Origin: Bradyrhizobium macuxiense
GTDB taxonomy: Bacteria; Pseudomonadota; Alphaproteobacteria; Rhizobiales; Xanthobacteraceae
Assembly: GCF_007993935.1 (NCBI RefSeq)
Contig: NZ_VITY01000021.1
Location: 81,914 to 145,913, forward strand
Length of the DNA: 64,000 nucleotides
Reading direction: 5' to 3'
Below, piece after piece: positions 17,398-25,123 of the stretch (positions are counted from its first letter, which is position 1; every line of letters starts with the position of its first letter). Made by a program: the position numbers and the translations under genes. The notes under the pieces were generated by a model, which had not been told where the DNA came from, did not search any database, and saw only the letters and a program-made list of their open reading frames with translations.

Positions 17398-17967
17398 TTA
17401 GTCCTTAGTACCAGCCGACCTGCGGCCGCGGAATAGCTGCAGCACGCCATCAATTGGAATGGCTGGATAGCCGTGGCGCAGAAGCGATTGCCACAGCTGC
17501 ATGGCCATCCGCAGCGAAGCGTGGCAGCGTGGTGAGCAAGGAAGATGGCTAATTAAACCTTTGCCATCCGTGTAGCCTCGCGGGTCTATTGCGCGGAACA
17601 ATCCGTCGAATGAACGCCGACGAAGTGCGAGTGCCCATTTCTCAAGCCCCTCATCTCCGAAGGAAGCAGCCTTCAGGCAGCAGCAATGCGGGTAGCCCAA
17701 GGCCCGACCCAGATGATACGTGTGAGCAACTGGACTGCGATCAATAGCTAATATGTGCCGACTCAACGCCGGCGAATCCGAGATCACCACGAATCCATCA
17801 GGATCATTTATTACGTGCAGCCCGCGACGACGAATCCAACGAATACACTCGGCCTGCTTGGGCCCTTCGTGCAGAAGCAATTGGGTACGGATCGCGGGGC
17901 GAATACCAAAATGCAGGTGGAGCAAGTCAATACGCGCCGATGGCTTTAGTGCCACGGGAATACTCAT
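17398..17967 (-). CDS. DUF483-like cysteine motif protein, last gene of RiPP operon
   Basis: The 189-aa protein has LGRALGYPHCCCLKAASF in the middle and LISHLPCSPRCHASLRMA about 45 residues later. The paired Cys clusters (GYPxCC and HxPCSPxC) resemble the DUF483 pattern, a family of unknown function. The Cys and His residues could bind a metal or Fe-S cluster. It starts directly after the acetyltransferase stop (TAG then ATG), so it belongs to the same operon as the radical SAM enzyme. Its role in peptide maturation is inferred from position only. Confidence 0.65.
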   Translation of the reverse strand: MSIPVALKPSARIDLLHLHFGIRPAIRTQLLLHEGPKQAECIRWIRRRGLHVINDPDGFVVISDSPALSRHILAIDRSPVAHTYHLGRALGYPHCCCLKAASFGDEGLEKWALALRRRSFDGLFRAIDPRGYTDGKGLISHLPCSPRCHASLRMAMQLWQSLLRHGYPAIPIDGVLQLFRGRRSAGTKD

Positions 17968-18456
17968 CTACTTGGCCGCTTCTCTCCGCCTTACCATGAT
18001 TAGCTGTTTAACGCCCGGAATGCCGGCATCCACAAAACCTGCTTCCTCCGCCGCGCGTCGAGACGCAACGTTCGACTTTCGCATGTGCGCATAGATCGGG
18101 TCGTAGGTGCTTGCGTCGCTTGCGAGCCGGTAGCCTATACGCCCAACATGTCGACCCTGGCTGATCTCGTTGAGATAAATTTGTATTGAGGCGTGCTCTC
18201 CTATTGGCTCCTCGTCGATCCAGTTGATAAATACGATGCCGGCGCGCTTGCCCTTGAGCTCAATTCGCCAAGCTTCGCCTTTAGGTCCGCCCCCGCGTCC
18301 CGTCGCTCCCTTTGTTCGTACGATCGCGACATCTTTCGGATCGACTGGCGACGCACTGCGCGATCTCTTGGGTGCAGGTTTCGGTGTTGGACGCCTTGGC
18401 GCGCGCCGTTTAGAAGTGGTCCTCTTTTTCGTGGTCTTCGCTTTTTTGACCATCAT
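17968..18456 (-). CDS. GNAT-family N-acetyltransferase with Lys/Arg-rich N-terminus
   Basis: Residues 1-36 are a basic, disordered arm (KKAKTTKKRTTSKRRAPRRP). Residues 60-160 are a GNAT fold: strands with IQIYLNEISQGRHVGRIGYR contain the acetyl-CoA pyrophosphate loop (QGRHVG), and SNVASRRAAEEAGFVDAG is the typical motif B helix and turn. It should transfer an acyl group from acyl-CoA to an amine. Its ATG overlaps the stop of the UPF0489 gene (ATGA), so it is translated with it. A plausible but unproven substrate is an amine of the modified peptide, for example ornithine. Confidence 0.75.
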   Translation of the reverse strand: MMVKKAKTTKKRTTSKRRAPRRPTPKPAPKRSRSASPVDPKDVAIVRTKGATGRGGGPKGEAWRIELKGKRAGIVFINWIDEEPIGEHASIQIYLNEISQGRHVGRIGYRLASDASTYDPIYAHMRKSNVASRRAAEEAGFVDAGIPGVKQLIMVRRREAAK

Positions 18457-19481
18457 CGGAGCTTCTCCAACAGTGGTCGGAGACGAGCATCGGCGGCTGA
18501 CCAGAATTCGGCGGGGAAAAAGCCTGGCGAGAAGGAGACGGACACGTCTGATATGCCGTTTAAAACTCGCTCATCGTGAAGTATGCGTCCGACGCGATCA
18601 ATCTCTTGAAGGATCTCTTCGGCTGGTGGATTCAGTGCTTCCGCGCGCTCGAGCCAAGCGTTGTCACCGTCGTATCGATTATTGAAATAGTCCATGTCGA
18701 TGTGGACCAGGATGGGTGCATCAGCTGGAATGTCGGCAAGAAGGACCTCGGGATCGTTAGTCGCGAGATAAATGTTGGCACCGTCCCGACCAGTCCTGGG
18801 GACCGGTTTGACCGCAGGACGTGAGGCTGTGGGATCAAGTAGAGTATCCCGTTCGTGATATCGCTCGATCTCATACTTGCTGGTCGATCGTACTTTTGGC
18901 GGTTGGCAGAAATGCCGGACGTCCAGATGGTCGAACGTGTGAAATAGCAGGGTGAAGAAGCTTCCCATTCCGATTGCGCCGCTGTCGATCGCGTCGAGAA
19001 TGGTGTTCGGCTGCCGGATATCGACCACCTTGCCTGCTATGGCATCGACGTAACCAGTCTCTGTCGCGAAGAGCCGAGGGCTGCCGAAGTCGCGGTGATC
19101 GTCGAAATGTAGAAGGGTTAGCTTTTGTCCCGGTCGGCGAGGATTCTGATTGAGCCACTGCGCCCAACTGTACAGGGTCCAAGTATCGTACAGTGACGTC
19201 AGGATATAGCGGTCTCGGCGACGAGACATTGCCATCGTGCCTGGCGATACGGTTGAATCCCACCAAGCGAGCCCATCCAATAACCTTGGGTCTACATGCC
19301 GGTCTGTGGAGGTCGGCCAGTACAGCGAGACCTCCCAGTTGTCACCAATTAGCGTCGCGTCAGCATCTTTGTCACAGAAATAGTCTCTCAATGCGCCGTG
19401 CCGAGCGGTCGTCGATCCCGGAAGACGGTCTTTCGGGATCCGAAAAATCGGTGTGGACCTTCCTTTAGGTGACTCTGGCAC
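18453..19481 (-). CDS. UPF0489 family protein, putative peptide arginase
   Basis: The protein (342 aa from a GTG at 19481) carries the two metal-binding clusters of the arginase/ureohydrolase fold in UPF0489 form: LLHFDDHRDFG (His125, Asp127, Asp128, His129, Asp131) and VHIDMDYFNNRYDGD (His260, Asp262, Asp264). Characterised members from RiPP clusters (OspR type) convert Arg side chains of precursor peptides to ornithine. The gene lies between the radical SAM and acetyltransferase genes and overlaps both. The N-terminus is uncertain: no ATG is available, the GTG overlaps the upstream gene by 17 bases, and AAGGAAGG follows it. Confidence 0.78.
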   Translation of the reverse strand: MPESPKGRSTPIFRIPKDRLPGSTTARHGALRDYFCDKDADATLIGDNWEVSLYWPTSTDRHVDPRLLDGLAWWDSTVSPGTMAMSRRRDRYILTSLYDTWTLYSWAQWLNQNPRRPGQKLTLLHFDDHRDFGSPRLFATETGYVDAIAGKVVDIRQPNTILDAIDSGAIGMGSFFTLLFHTFDHLDVRHFCQPPKVRSTSKYEIERYHERDTLLDPTASRPAVKPVPRTGRDGANIYLATNDPEVLLADIPADAPILVHIDMDYFNNRYDGDNAWLERAEALNPPAEEILQEIDRVGRILHDERVLNGISDVSVSFSPGFFPAEFWSAADARLRPLLEKLR

Positions 19482-21588
19482 GGTCGAGTACCTGTGCAAG
19501 GGTACGGCCCGCCTCGGTCAATGGGCAACCCATCAATGTCTCCATGCCGACGGCGAGGTGTCGATCGGTGTCAGCTAATTGATTTATCGCGCGATTGTGA
19601 AGGCGCGCAGGACCGCGGTCGCGAACATGCTGCCAGAATCTGCGGAGCTCAACGAAGACAAATATCGCATGCAGCAAGCCGCTTGGGGGTCTCAAGTCCT
19701 GGCGCCAAGGCGAGACCACCTTGAGGCTGTTCGGTTGAACCATCGGGAATAACCGCTCCAGCAGATAGAGCTTCTGGTGTCTGTATTCATGCACCAGGGA
19801 GTCGGCCAAATCATAAGCGTCGATGAATCCTTCGGCCTTGGTAACCGATACGTACAGCGCTCCAGGTACCGTGTTGTCGCTGAAGGATACGATCTTGTCA
19901 GGGTGGGCACCTGGATCACGCACCAACTGGATGGATCGGCAAATGCTCACAATCTCTGTTGCGATTGCAGGACGCCATTGGTGGATGATCGCCAGGGCAT
20001 GATCGACGAGCGCCTGTGCATTTAAGCTAACATCCGGCGGCTCAAATGCGATAGCGGTGCCGAATGGTTTCCGCAGCCACTCATCATCTTGAGCTATCTC
20101 AATTCCGGATTCCGAAGAAGTCAAAAAGCCTACGAGTTCACCCGCAGTTGGTGTAAGAGGAGAACCGTCGACCGAGAATACGGGTCGTTTTGCGATAGCC
20201 GCCCACATCGCTCGAGTCCATGCAACCGTGGCGGGGCGCAGGGATACTTTGCGAACTTCTTGTTCGTCGAGCATCCTGAACTTGGTTGCGACTTCTTCGT
20301 CGATTAGACTATCGGCGCGAAGACGCTCGACCAGATCCGAGAGCTCCCTTGACTGGGCAGCACCTGCTGAATCGACCAAACCGCTGACGCAGGCAGGCGA
20401 GGTCTCTGCGAGCTCGAACTCTTCGAGCGAGAAGCTTGGAAGCCCGATATCTCTCCGTTCTCCTTCGCTCGAGCCGAGCGCCTTTGCAAGACGTTGCCGA
20501 ATATGGGCGATTAGGCTCTGCATCTCTCCGCAATAGACGGTGGGATTTCGGAAACCGTTTGACCCGTAGCGATGGGGGAGTGACCCTCCGCCACAGATGT
20601 CGACTTCGACGCACTTTTGGCAGGTGTCGGACAATCCCTCCTTCCGGAGGAGCCCCCTATGGGCCTCGATGGCCGGAGAAGCAGCGATCGCGGCGACTGA
20701 TGTGTTCGCCAGATCTTCGCCGAGGCTGGTTGCTCCATCGCGGGTGATCTTGAGAACATCGAGATCATGGTAAGATCCGTCGGTTTCGATTGTGAGCAGG
20801 CTCACGTCTCCGAGGCCGAATGCATCGGTCCTGGACGGTAATCCAGCAGCTGCGTCCAACAAAGCATCGAATGTCCGTATCGGGAGGGTGGAGTACTCGT
20901 CGAACCAGGTATCAAAAGCCTGCTTAAGCCACGCAGAAAAGATGTCGGGGTCTTGTTCTCGGAACGGTGGCTGGCGGAGGTGATTCGCATCCGGAAGGAG
21001 GAAATCCAGCCTGGGAACTTTGTGCTCCGCGAAGAACGCAAGAAGCTCACTCGGCGCGAAGTGCGGGTCAATCACCGCAATAACGCCGGCGAAGATGGAA
21101 CGATGCTCGTTCAGAAGTTTCAGCGCCTTCATGGTCCGCACGAAAGACGAGCGTCCCTTTCGGGTCACGCGGTGCCGATCGTTAACCTCCCGCGGCCCGT
21201 CCAGGCTCAACGAAATAGCGATATTCTCGCTCTTCAGAATATCGATTGCGTCTTCTGTGAGTAGCAGCCCATTCGTTTGCAGGCCAAAATCTACCCGTGT
21301 TGCCGGCTCGAGAGCGGCGCGGATTGCCTTGGCGAACGCTGATAGCTCTGACGCTCCCAGCAGCAGCGGCTCGCCGCCGTGGAAGATGACCAGGCAGTGC
21401 TCTAATTCAACTTCCTTAGCGTATTCGGCCAAACGGCAGACAAACTCTGCCTGATTGTCGCCAGACAAAAGTCGCGGCAGTGAACGCCACGACTGATCAG
21501 CGTGATGATAGACGTAACAATACTCGCAATCGAGATTGCAACGGGACGCGACCTTGACCAGAAACGATGTGAACCTGGCCCCCACCAA
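19465..21588 (-). CDS. fused radical SAM/SPASM - HExxH peptide maturase
   Basis: The roughly 707-aa protein opens with the radical SAM cluster motif CNLDCEYCYVYHH, followed by the FHGGEPLLLG and LQTNGLLL signatures. A SPASM-like Cys set (CQKCVEVDICGGG, then VYCGEM) closes the first half at about residue 370. The C-terminal half holds LVHEYRHQKL with HExxH at about residue 599 in a helical domain, the arrangement of fused rSAM/alpha-KG-HExxH enzymes that make cyclophane crosslinks and beta-hydroxylate the same peptide. The start is TTG at 21588 or GTG at 21585; no ATG precedes the Cys motif. It follows the precursor gene by 14 bases. Confidence 0.88.
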   Translation of the reverse strand: MVGARFTSFLVKVASRCNLDCEYCYVYHHADQSWRSLPRLLSGDNQAEFVCRLAEYAKEVELEHCLVIFHGGEPLLLGASELSAFAKAIRAALEPATRVDFGLQTNGLLLTEDAIDILKSENIAISLSLDGPREVNDRHRVTRKGRSSFVRTMKALKLLNEHRSIFAGVIAVIDPHFAPSELLAFFAEHKVPRLDFLLPDANHLRQPPFREQDPDIFSAWLKQAFDTWFDEYSTLPIRTFDALLDAAAGLPSRTDAFGLGDVSLLTIETDGSYHDLDVLKITRDGATSLGEDLANTSVAAIAASPAIEAHRGLLRKEGLSDTCQKCVEVDICGGGSLPHRYGSNGFRNPTVYCGEMQSLIAHIRQRLAKALGSSEGERRDIGLPSFSLEEFELAETSPACVSGLVDSAGAAQSRELSDLVERLRADSLIDEEVATKFRMLDEQEVRKVSLRPATVAWTRAMWAAIAKRPVFSVDGSPLTPTAGELVGFLTSSESGIEIAQDDEWLRKPFGTAIAFEPPDVSLNAQALVDHALAIIHQWRPAIATEIVSICRSIQLVRDPGAHPDKIVSFSDNTVPGALYVSVTKAEGFIDAYDLADSLVHEYRHQKLYLLERLFPMVQPNSLKVVSPWRQDLRPPSGLLHAIFVFVELRRFWQHVRDRGPARLHNRAINQLADTDRHLAVGMETLMGCPLTEAGRTLAQVLDRARVT

Positions 21589-21591
21589 TCC

Positions 21592-21614
21592 AGCCGTTCT
21601 CCCTACGAACGGCT
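21592..21614 (-). promoter_or_regulatory. hairpin over precursor stop and rSAM ribosome-binding site
   Basis: Perfect 8-bp arms AGCCGTTC / GAACGGCT enclose a 7-base loop. On the minus-strand transcript the loop is GTAGGGA, holding the precursor stop codon and most of the GGGAG Shine-Dalgarno of the radical SAM gene. It has no U-run, so it is not a simple terminator. It may set the precursor-to-enzyme ratio. Confidence 0.5.
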
Positions 21615-21776
21615 GTGACGGTGATGCATGCGATCGTAACTCGTGATTACTTCGCTGGCCTCTGCCGTCTCAAGAACACGCGCCTGAAGCCGCTGCAGCG
21701 CGGGATTCGAAAACGTTGATTTCAAAACGGCGCCACGAAGGTCCGCCGCTTGAGAAGTTTCTTCCCTAATCGACAC
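21603..21776 (-). CDS. RiPP precursor peptide, 57 aa, GTG start
   Basis: A GTG at 21776 opens a 57-codon frame ending TAG at 21603. The N-terminal part (SIREETSQAADLRGAVLKS) is a leader-like amphipathic region and the C-terminus reads TSYDRMHHRHSRS. That tail contains three aromatic-x-Arg triplets: Tyr47-Asp48-Arg49, His51-His52-Arg53 and His54-Ser55-Arg56. AGGGAGAGA lies upstream; an ATG in another frame nearby ends after five codons. The gene sits immediately before the radical SAM-HExxH gene on the same strand, the expected place for its substrate. Assignment as precursor is inference from position, length and tail composition. Confidence 0.75.
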   Translation of the reverse strand: MSIREETSQAADLRGAVLKSTFSNPALQRLQARVLETAEASEVITSYDRMHHRHSRS

Positions 21777-21920
21777 GATTCATTCTCTCCCTCTTGGAAT
21801 TGCTAACATAGGTAGTAATTTTTTGGGAATCAACTGGCGAATTCACCATTCAGACCTGGTCGGCTCAAACGGCTTCGCCGTGCGGCCAGGCTTCGAGCAG
21901 ATAGGCAGGAGTCCAAAGGC
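21777..21920. promoter_or_regulatory. divergent promoter region of the RiPP operon and glycosyltransferase
   Basis: This 144-bp, relatively AT-rich gap (GGTAGTAATTTTTTGGGAA near 21811-21829) separates the precursor gene on the minus strand from the glycosyltransferase on the plus strand, so both promoters must lie here or overlap the 5' ends. No specific sigma-factor box is assigned. Confidence 0.45.
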
Positions 21921-23024
21921 ATGCTTCACGCGCCAGTTGAGCTAGTTGTCCTCGTACTGCCCTGCCTCAACGAAGAGAAGACGCTTGCCGCGACCTGCAA
22001 TTCGCTTGGTTTCGGCCTTGATGGCCAAAATCAGCCGGCCAACGCCGTCCTGGTTATGGTGGATAATGGATCTGTCGACGACACGCCAAACATCATGTCG
22101 CAAATCCGTTTTCGGTCGCCGGCTCATACGGTGATCATCCGACATGAAGCAGAACGAGGATACGTTCCGCCCCGTCGCGCTGGGATAGCCTTCGCACAAG
22201 AAATAGCGCAAGAGCGCCATGTCTCTGATCAGAAAACGCTTATTGTTCAAGTGGATGCCGACACCGAGTATTGCCCATTCTATGCTGACCTGCTGAGAGC
22301 GGCGGCCGACCGTGTCGGCGAGAACGTCATGCTAGAGGGACTGTCCCTGCGTCCTCTCGATTTTCCGGCAAGGTACCCGGCCTATGTAGGCGCAGTTGAG
22401 CAGACCGATCGGCCACTCTTCCCGCACATGGTCGACGAGGCGCACGACATTTTAATCGACGATAAGTTATCATCTTTCCGATTGAGCGACTATTTCTTGT
22501 GGGGCGGGCTGCACCGAGAATACCTGCCTTCTGGTCTTGAAATACACGCAGAGACTTCGCGATTATACATTAGGGCGCGATTTCGGAAGGCGCGCAAGGA
22601 ATTCATCGCTCAAGCATATGCTAGGCCCTCTCACAGAAGGCTCCTTGAAGATCCACTGGCGATTTTTGCCTCAGCCGGCTTTCCACGCGAGCCGGGCTGG
22701 GACACCTGGTGGCGTGTGGGTGCTGCGCCGCAAGATGCCGCTTCGATAGATTTGTCGCAACCTATCTGGAAATCGGCGGTCGCGCTGCGCAGGGCTCACC
22801 AGCTGCTACTTCAAGCAGCACTACCGTTGCACGTGTGTCGGTTGACAGATAAGGCATCAAACCTCGGCGCGCAGTTTGCGCGATTCGAGTCGATTTTAGA
22901 ACATTTCGATGATCTGACGGCGAACAGCCTTTTGGAGCACCCGGGGCTACTTTTTGCGCGCGGCTTCGAACTGCTCGATTCCGAACGAAGCGTCGAGCGG
23001 CTTAACGCCTTGGTCGTCAACTAG
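21921..23024 (+). CDS. glycosyltransferase family 2 protein
   Basis: The 367-aa protein begins with a GT-A fold: LVLPCLNEEKTLAATCNSLG, then VMVDNGSVDDTPNIM and the metal-binding VQVDADTEY (DxD type). The C-terminal 170 residues are less typical and helical. It should transfer a sugar from a nucleotide-sugar donor. AGGAG nine bases before the ATG supports the start. It diverges from the RiPP operon with a shared promoter gap, so it might decorate the peptide product, but its acceptor is unknown and linkage could be accidental. Confidence 0.75.
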   Translation: MLHAPVELVVLVLPCLNEEKTLAATCNSLGFGLDGQNQPANAVLVMVDNGSVDDTPNIMSQIRFRSPAHTVIIRHEAERGYVPPRRAGIAFAQEIAQERHVSDQKTLIVQVDADTEYCPFYADLLRAAADRVGENVMLEGLSLRPLDFPARYPAYVGAVEQTDRPLFPHMVDEAHDILIDDKLSSFRLSDYFLWGGLHREYLPSGLEIHAETSRLYIRARFRKARKEFIAQAYARPSHRRLLEDPLAIFASAGFPREPGWDTWWRVGAAPQDAASIDLSQPIWKSAVALRRAHQLLLQAALPLHVCRLTDKASNLGAQFARFESILEHFDDLTANSLLEHPGLLFARGFELLDSERSVERLNALVVN

Positions 23025-23391
23025 GCGCTTACCAGCGAAGATGTGAGTAGAATTAGGTCGCTTGCTCGGTTGGCCGCGGCTTCGTGCCTCCAACGGTTTC
23101 CCGCTAGCGTTCGGTCTGGAGCGCTCTGTTGCCTGCCACCTCATAAAGAGAGGCCGTCAAGTAATAGCCTCATCGGCTCAAACGGCGCGTCGGCGACCGC
23201 GTTTGTCGAAGTCCCGGCCTCCAAGGACAACGAGATCTATGTCGACTTCAAGATAGGTGGCCGTTCTCTCGACACGCTAAGCGCGCCTCTTTGGAGCATA
23301 TTGGAGCGACTCGGAACTCCTCTGCATCCGACCCGGTGACGATCAGTTTCCAGCGCTCTCGGGAAGCTTACCTTCTAAGATTGGGGACGTT
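23025..23391. other. no convincing gene; possible coding remnant
   Basis: These 367 bases follow the glycosyltransferase. A GTG-start frame of 98 codons (23043-23339) ends with a protein-like stretch (TAFVEVPASKDNEIYVDF) but its first half looks non-coding. It may be the 3' scrap of a lost gene. Confidence 0.35.
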
Positions 23392-24201
23392 TCATTTCTT
23401 AGGCAAAAGGCACTGTCCTTCGTTGCCTGTCGCGGTGAATGCGTCGAACAGGCCAGGGGCTACGCTCGTGCCGTTGAACATGACGGCGATCTGCTTTGCG
23501 ATGCCAAAGGCATCCTCGCCCTCTCTCTTCGCCGTCCGCTTGGCATTGATCGTCCGCACGATGTTCCATTCGTCGTGAGACCCGAAGCTGAAAGCTACGG
23601 ACGCGCGGAGCCCGTAATAGTTTCGGAAGTCCGCCTTTTTGATTTCAGCTAGCTTGCTGTCGGTTTTGGCGAGCTCCTCGTAAAAGCGTTCCAATTTCTC
23701 CAGATCGGCTCGGCCGTCAAAGGAAAAAAAATATGCAAAATCGGAAGGTCCCGCGAAGTATATGAAATCGAAATCGCGGCCGAAGCCGTCGGTGCCTTCG
23801 AGGACGCGCGTCCACATCAGCATATAGTCCTCGCCTTTCGCGGTCCCGGGCAGTGAAAACTCCTTCGCGGCGGTGTTCAGGAGCCACAGGGACCGGGGAC
23901 CGAAACGCTCCTCAACCCGCTCTTTCGTCTGCGCCGCTATCTTGACGTTGACGGGAAGATAGCTGCCTTGAATGGTTGAAATCGGAATGCTGAGATATCC
24001 GATGGCTTTCCCCTGTTGACGCTGCGCGGAGATGCGGGCGCGGATTTCGTCGACGCGGGTAGCGATGACGCTTTTGAGGTCGTTCTGAACGCAGTAGCAG
24101 AGCGCGTTTGGCGTGCATTCGGTGGAGGTTTCGGCGCGAGCGGTGGTGGCGGTCGCATATGCGGTCAGAGCCGCGACTGCGATCATGTTGCAAAGCTTCA
24201 T
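23392..24201 (-). CDS. exported protein of unknown family
   Basis: The 269-aa protein has a signal peptide (residues 1-23, ending ARAE) and a Cys-containing start (CTPNALCYCVQNDL). A long mixed alpha/beta domain follows with GYLSIPISTIQGSYLPVNV, the aromatic cluster DFDFIYFAGPSDFAYFFSF and a last Cys near the C-terminus. No family is recognised. It is the most downstream gene of a minus-strand block that also holds two S1/P1 nucleases, a DUF3616 protein and a phospholipase D-like protein, suggesting a shared extracytoplasmic process. Confidence 0.65.
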   Translation of the reverse strand: MKLCNMIAVAALTAYATATTARAETSTECTPNALCYCVQNDLKSVIATRVDEIRARISAQRQQGKAIGYLSIPISTIQGSYLPVNVKIAAQTKERVEERFGPRSLWLLNTAAKEFSLPGTAKGEDYMLMWTRVLEGTDGFGRDFDFIYFAGPSDFAYFFSFDGRADLEKLERFYEELAKTDSKLAEIKKADFRNYYGLRASVAFSFGSHDEWNIVRTINAKRTAKREGEDAFGIAKQIAVMFNGTSVAPGLFDAFTATGNEGQCLLPKK

Positions 24202-24232
24202 TCCGGGCTCCCATGCATGTCGGGTCCAAAAA

Positions 24233-25069
24233 TCAGGGACAAGTGGTTGTCGGTTTAAGCGTATCCTTCAAATACTTCGCGAGCCGAATGCCGGCGACAG
24301 CAAGCTGACGGTCCACAACCGGCAGCGCCGTAGTATAGTAATTCATCTCCAGCGCGCTGCCGTCCGGAATCCGGTAAGCGGTCTCCCGCGCAAACTGGTG
24401 CGCCTCAAGCGCCCAGTCGACCGGGGATCCGGCGTCAAGGCCTGTCACGTCGCGTCCGGGAAACCACGTCGTTTCGAGCCGGGTGACGTGCGCGCCCCAA
24501 GCGAAGACCGTGTGCATGATGATGTCGGTATCCCAGATCGCATGCAGCTTCACATTCTTGCCGAAAAACGTGACGACGACATCGTTTCCGCCATGGTCGT
24601 TGTGGTCGGTATCGTGCAGCGGCTGGTGAATGTCGCCGATGAGATGAACGAGGAATTTGAGCGCCTGCGCGCGCTCGGCCGGCGTTTTCGCGCAGTCGGC
24701 GAGGAGAACCCGGTTTCGCTCGATCGCGTTGATGATGCATTCGCCGTTTTTAGGGTCGGGCTTGCAGTCGACCTGCGGATCGTAGGTGCCCCGTTCCAGT
24801 GGAATGTTGACGAAATGCCAGTTGCGGGTCTCGTCATGCTCCGCCCGGTAGTCGTCGGCCCAGCTGGCGATTGACGCCAGCGATACGTTTGTATCCTGCG
24901 TTGCTCCCGGAATCTCCGACTTAAGTAATAACCGAATTTTTTCAAGGGTCGGCGGGTCGAGCCGATGCTCCGCAAGCTCGGCGACGATGGAGTGACCCTC
25001 CTGACCCCAGGCGAAGGCCTGTTCGCAGGGCAGCGCGAGCGCTAGGATTGCTAACCAGATCGTTTTCAT
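24233..25069 (-). CDS. S1/P1-type nuclease, exported
   Basis: The 278-aa protein has a 20-residue signal peptide whose cleavage leaves Trp21 as the new N-terminus (WGQEGHSIVAELAE), required in this family because the terminal amine and Trp carbonyl bind zinc. Other ligands are visible: SWADDYR, NWHFVNIP, FLVHLIGDIHQPLH, DHGGND and LHAIWDTD. It should be a three-zinc enzyme cutting single-stranded DNA and RNA and removing 3'-phosphates, outside the cytoplasm. GGAGGAG precedes the ATG at 25069. A second member of the family is encoded at 28640. Confidence 0.9.
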   Translation of the reverse strand: MKTIWLAILALALPCEQAFAWGQEGHSIVAELAEHRLDPPTLEKIRLLLKSEIPGATQDTNVSLASIASWADDYRAEHDETRNWHFVNIPLERGTYDPQVDCKPDPKNGECIINAIERNRVLLADCAKTPAERAQALKFLVHLIGDIHQPLHDTDHNDHGGNDVVVTFFGKNVKLHAIWDTDIIMHTVFAWGAHVTRLETTWFPGRDVTGLDAGSPVDWALEAHQFARETAYRIPDGSALEMNYYTTALPVVDRQLAVAGIRLAKYLKDTLKPTTTCP

Positions 25070-25123
25070 AGCTCCTCCGGGGCGTGACATCCGATAATTT
25101 TCACTGTGAAAGTTGCGGCGGCA

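Noticed and set aside
23043..23339. 98-codon GTG-start frame
   Set aside because: No ribosome-binding site and the first half is not protein-like; at most a gene remnant.
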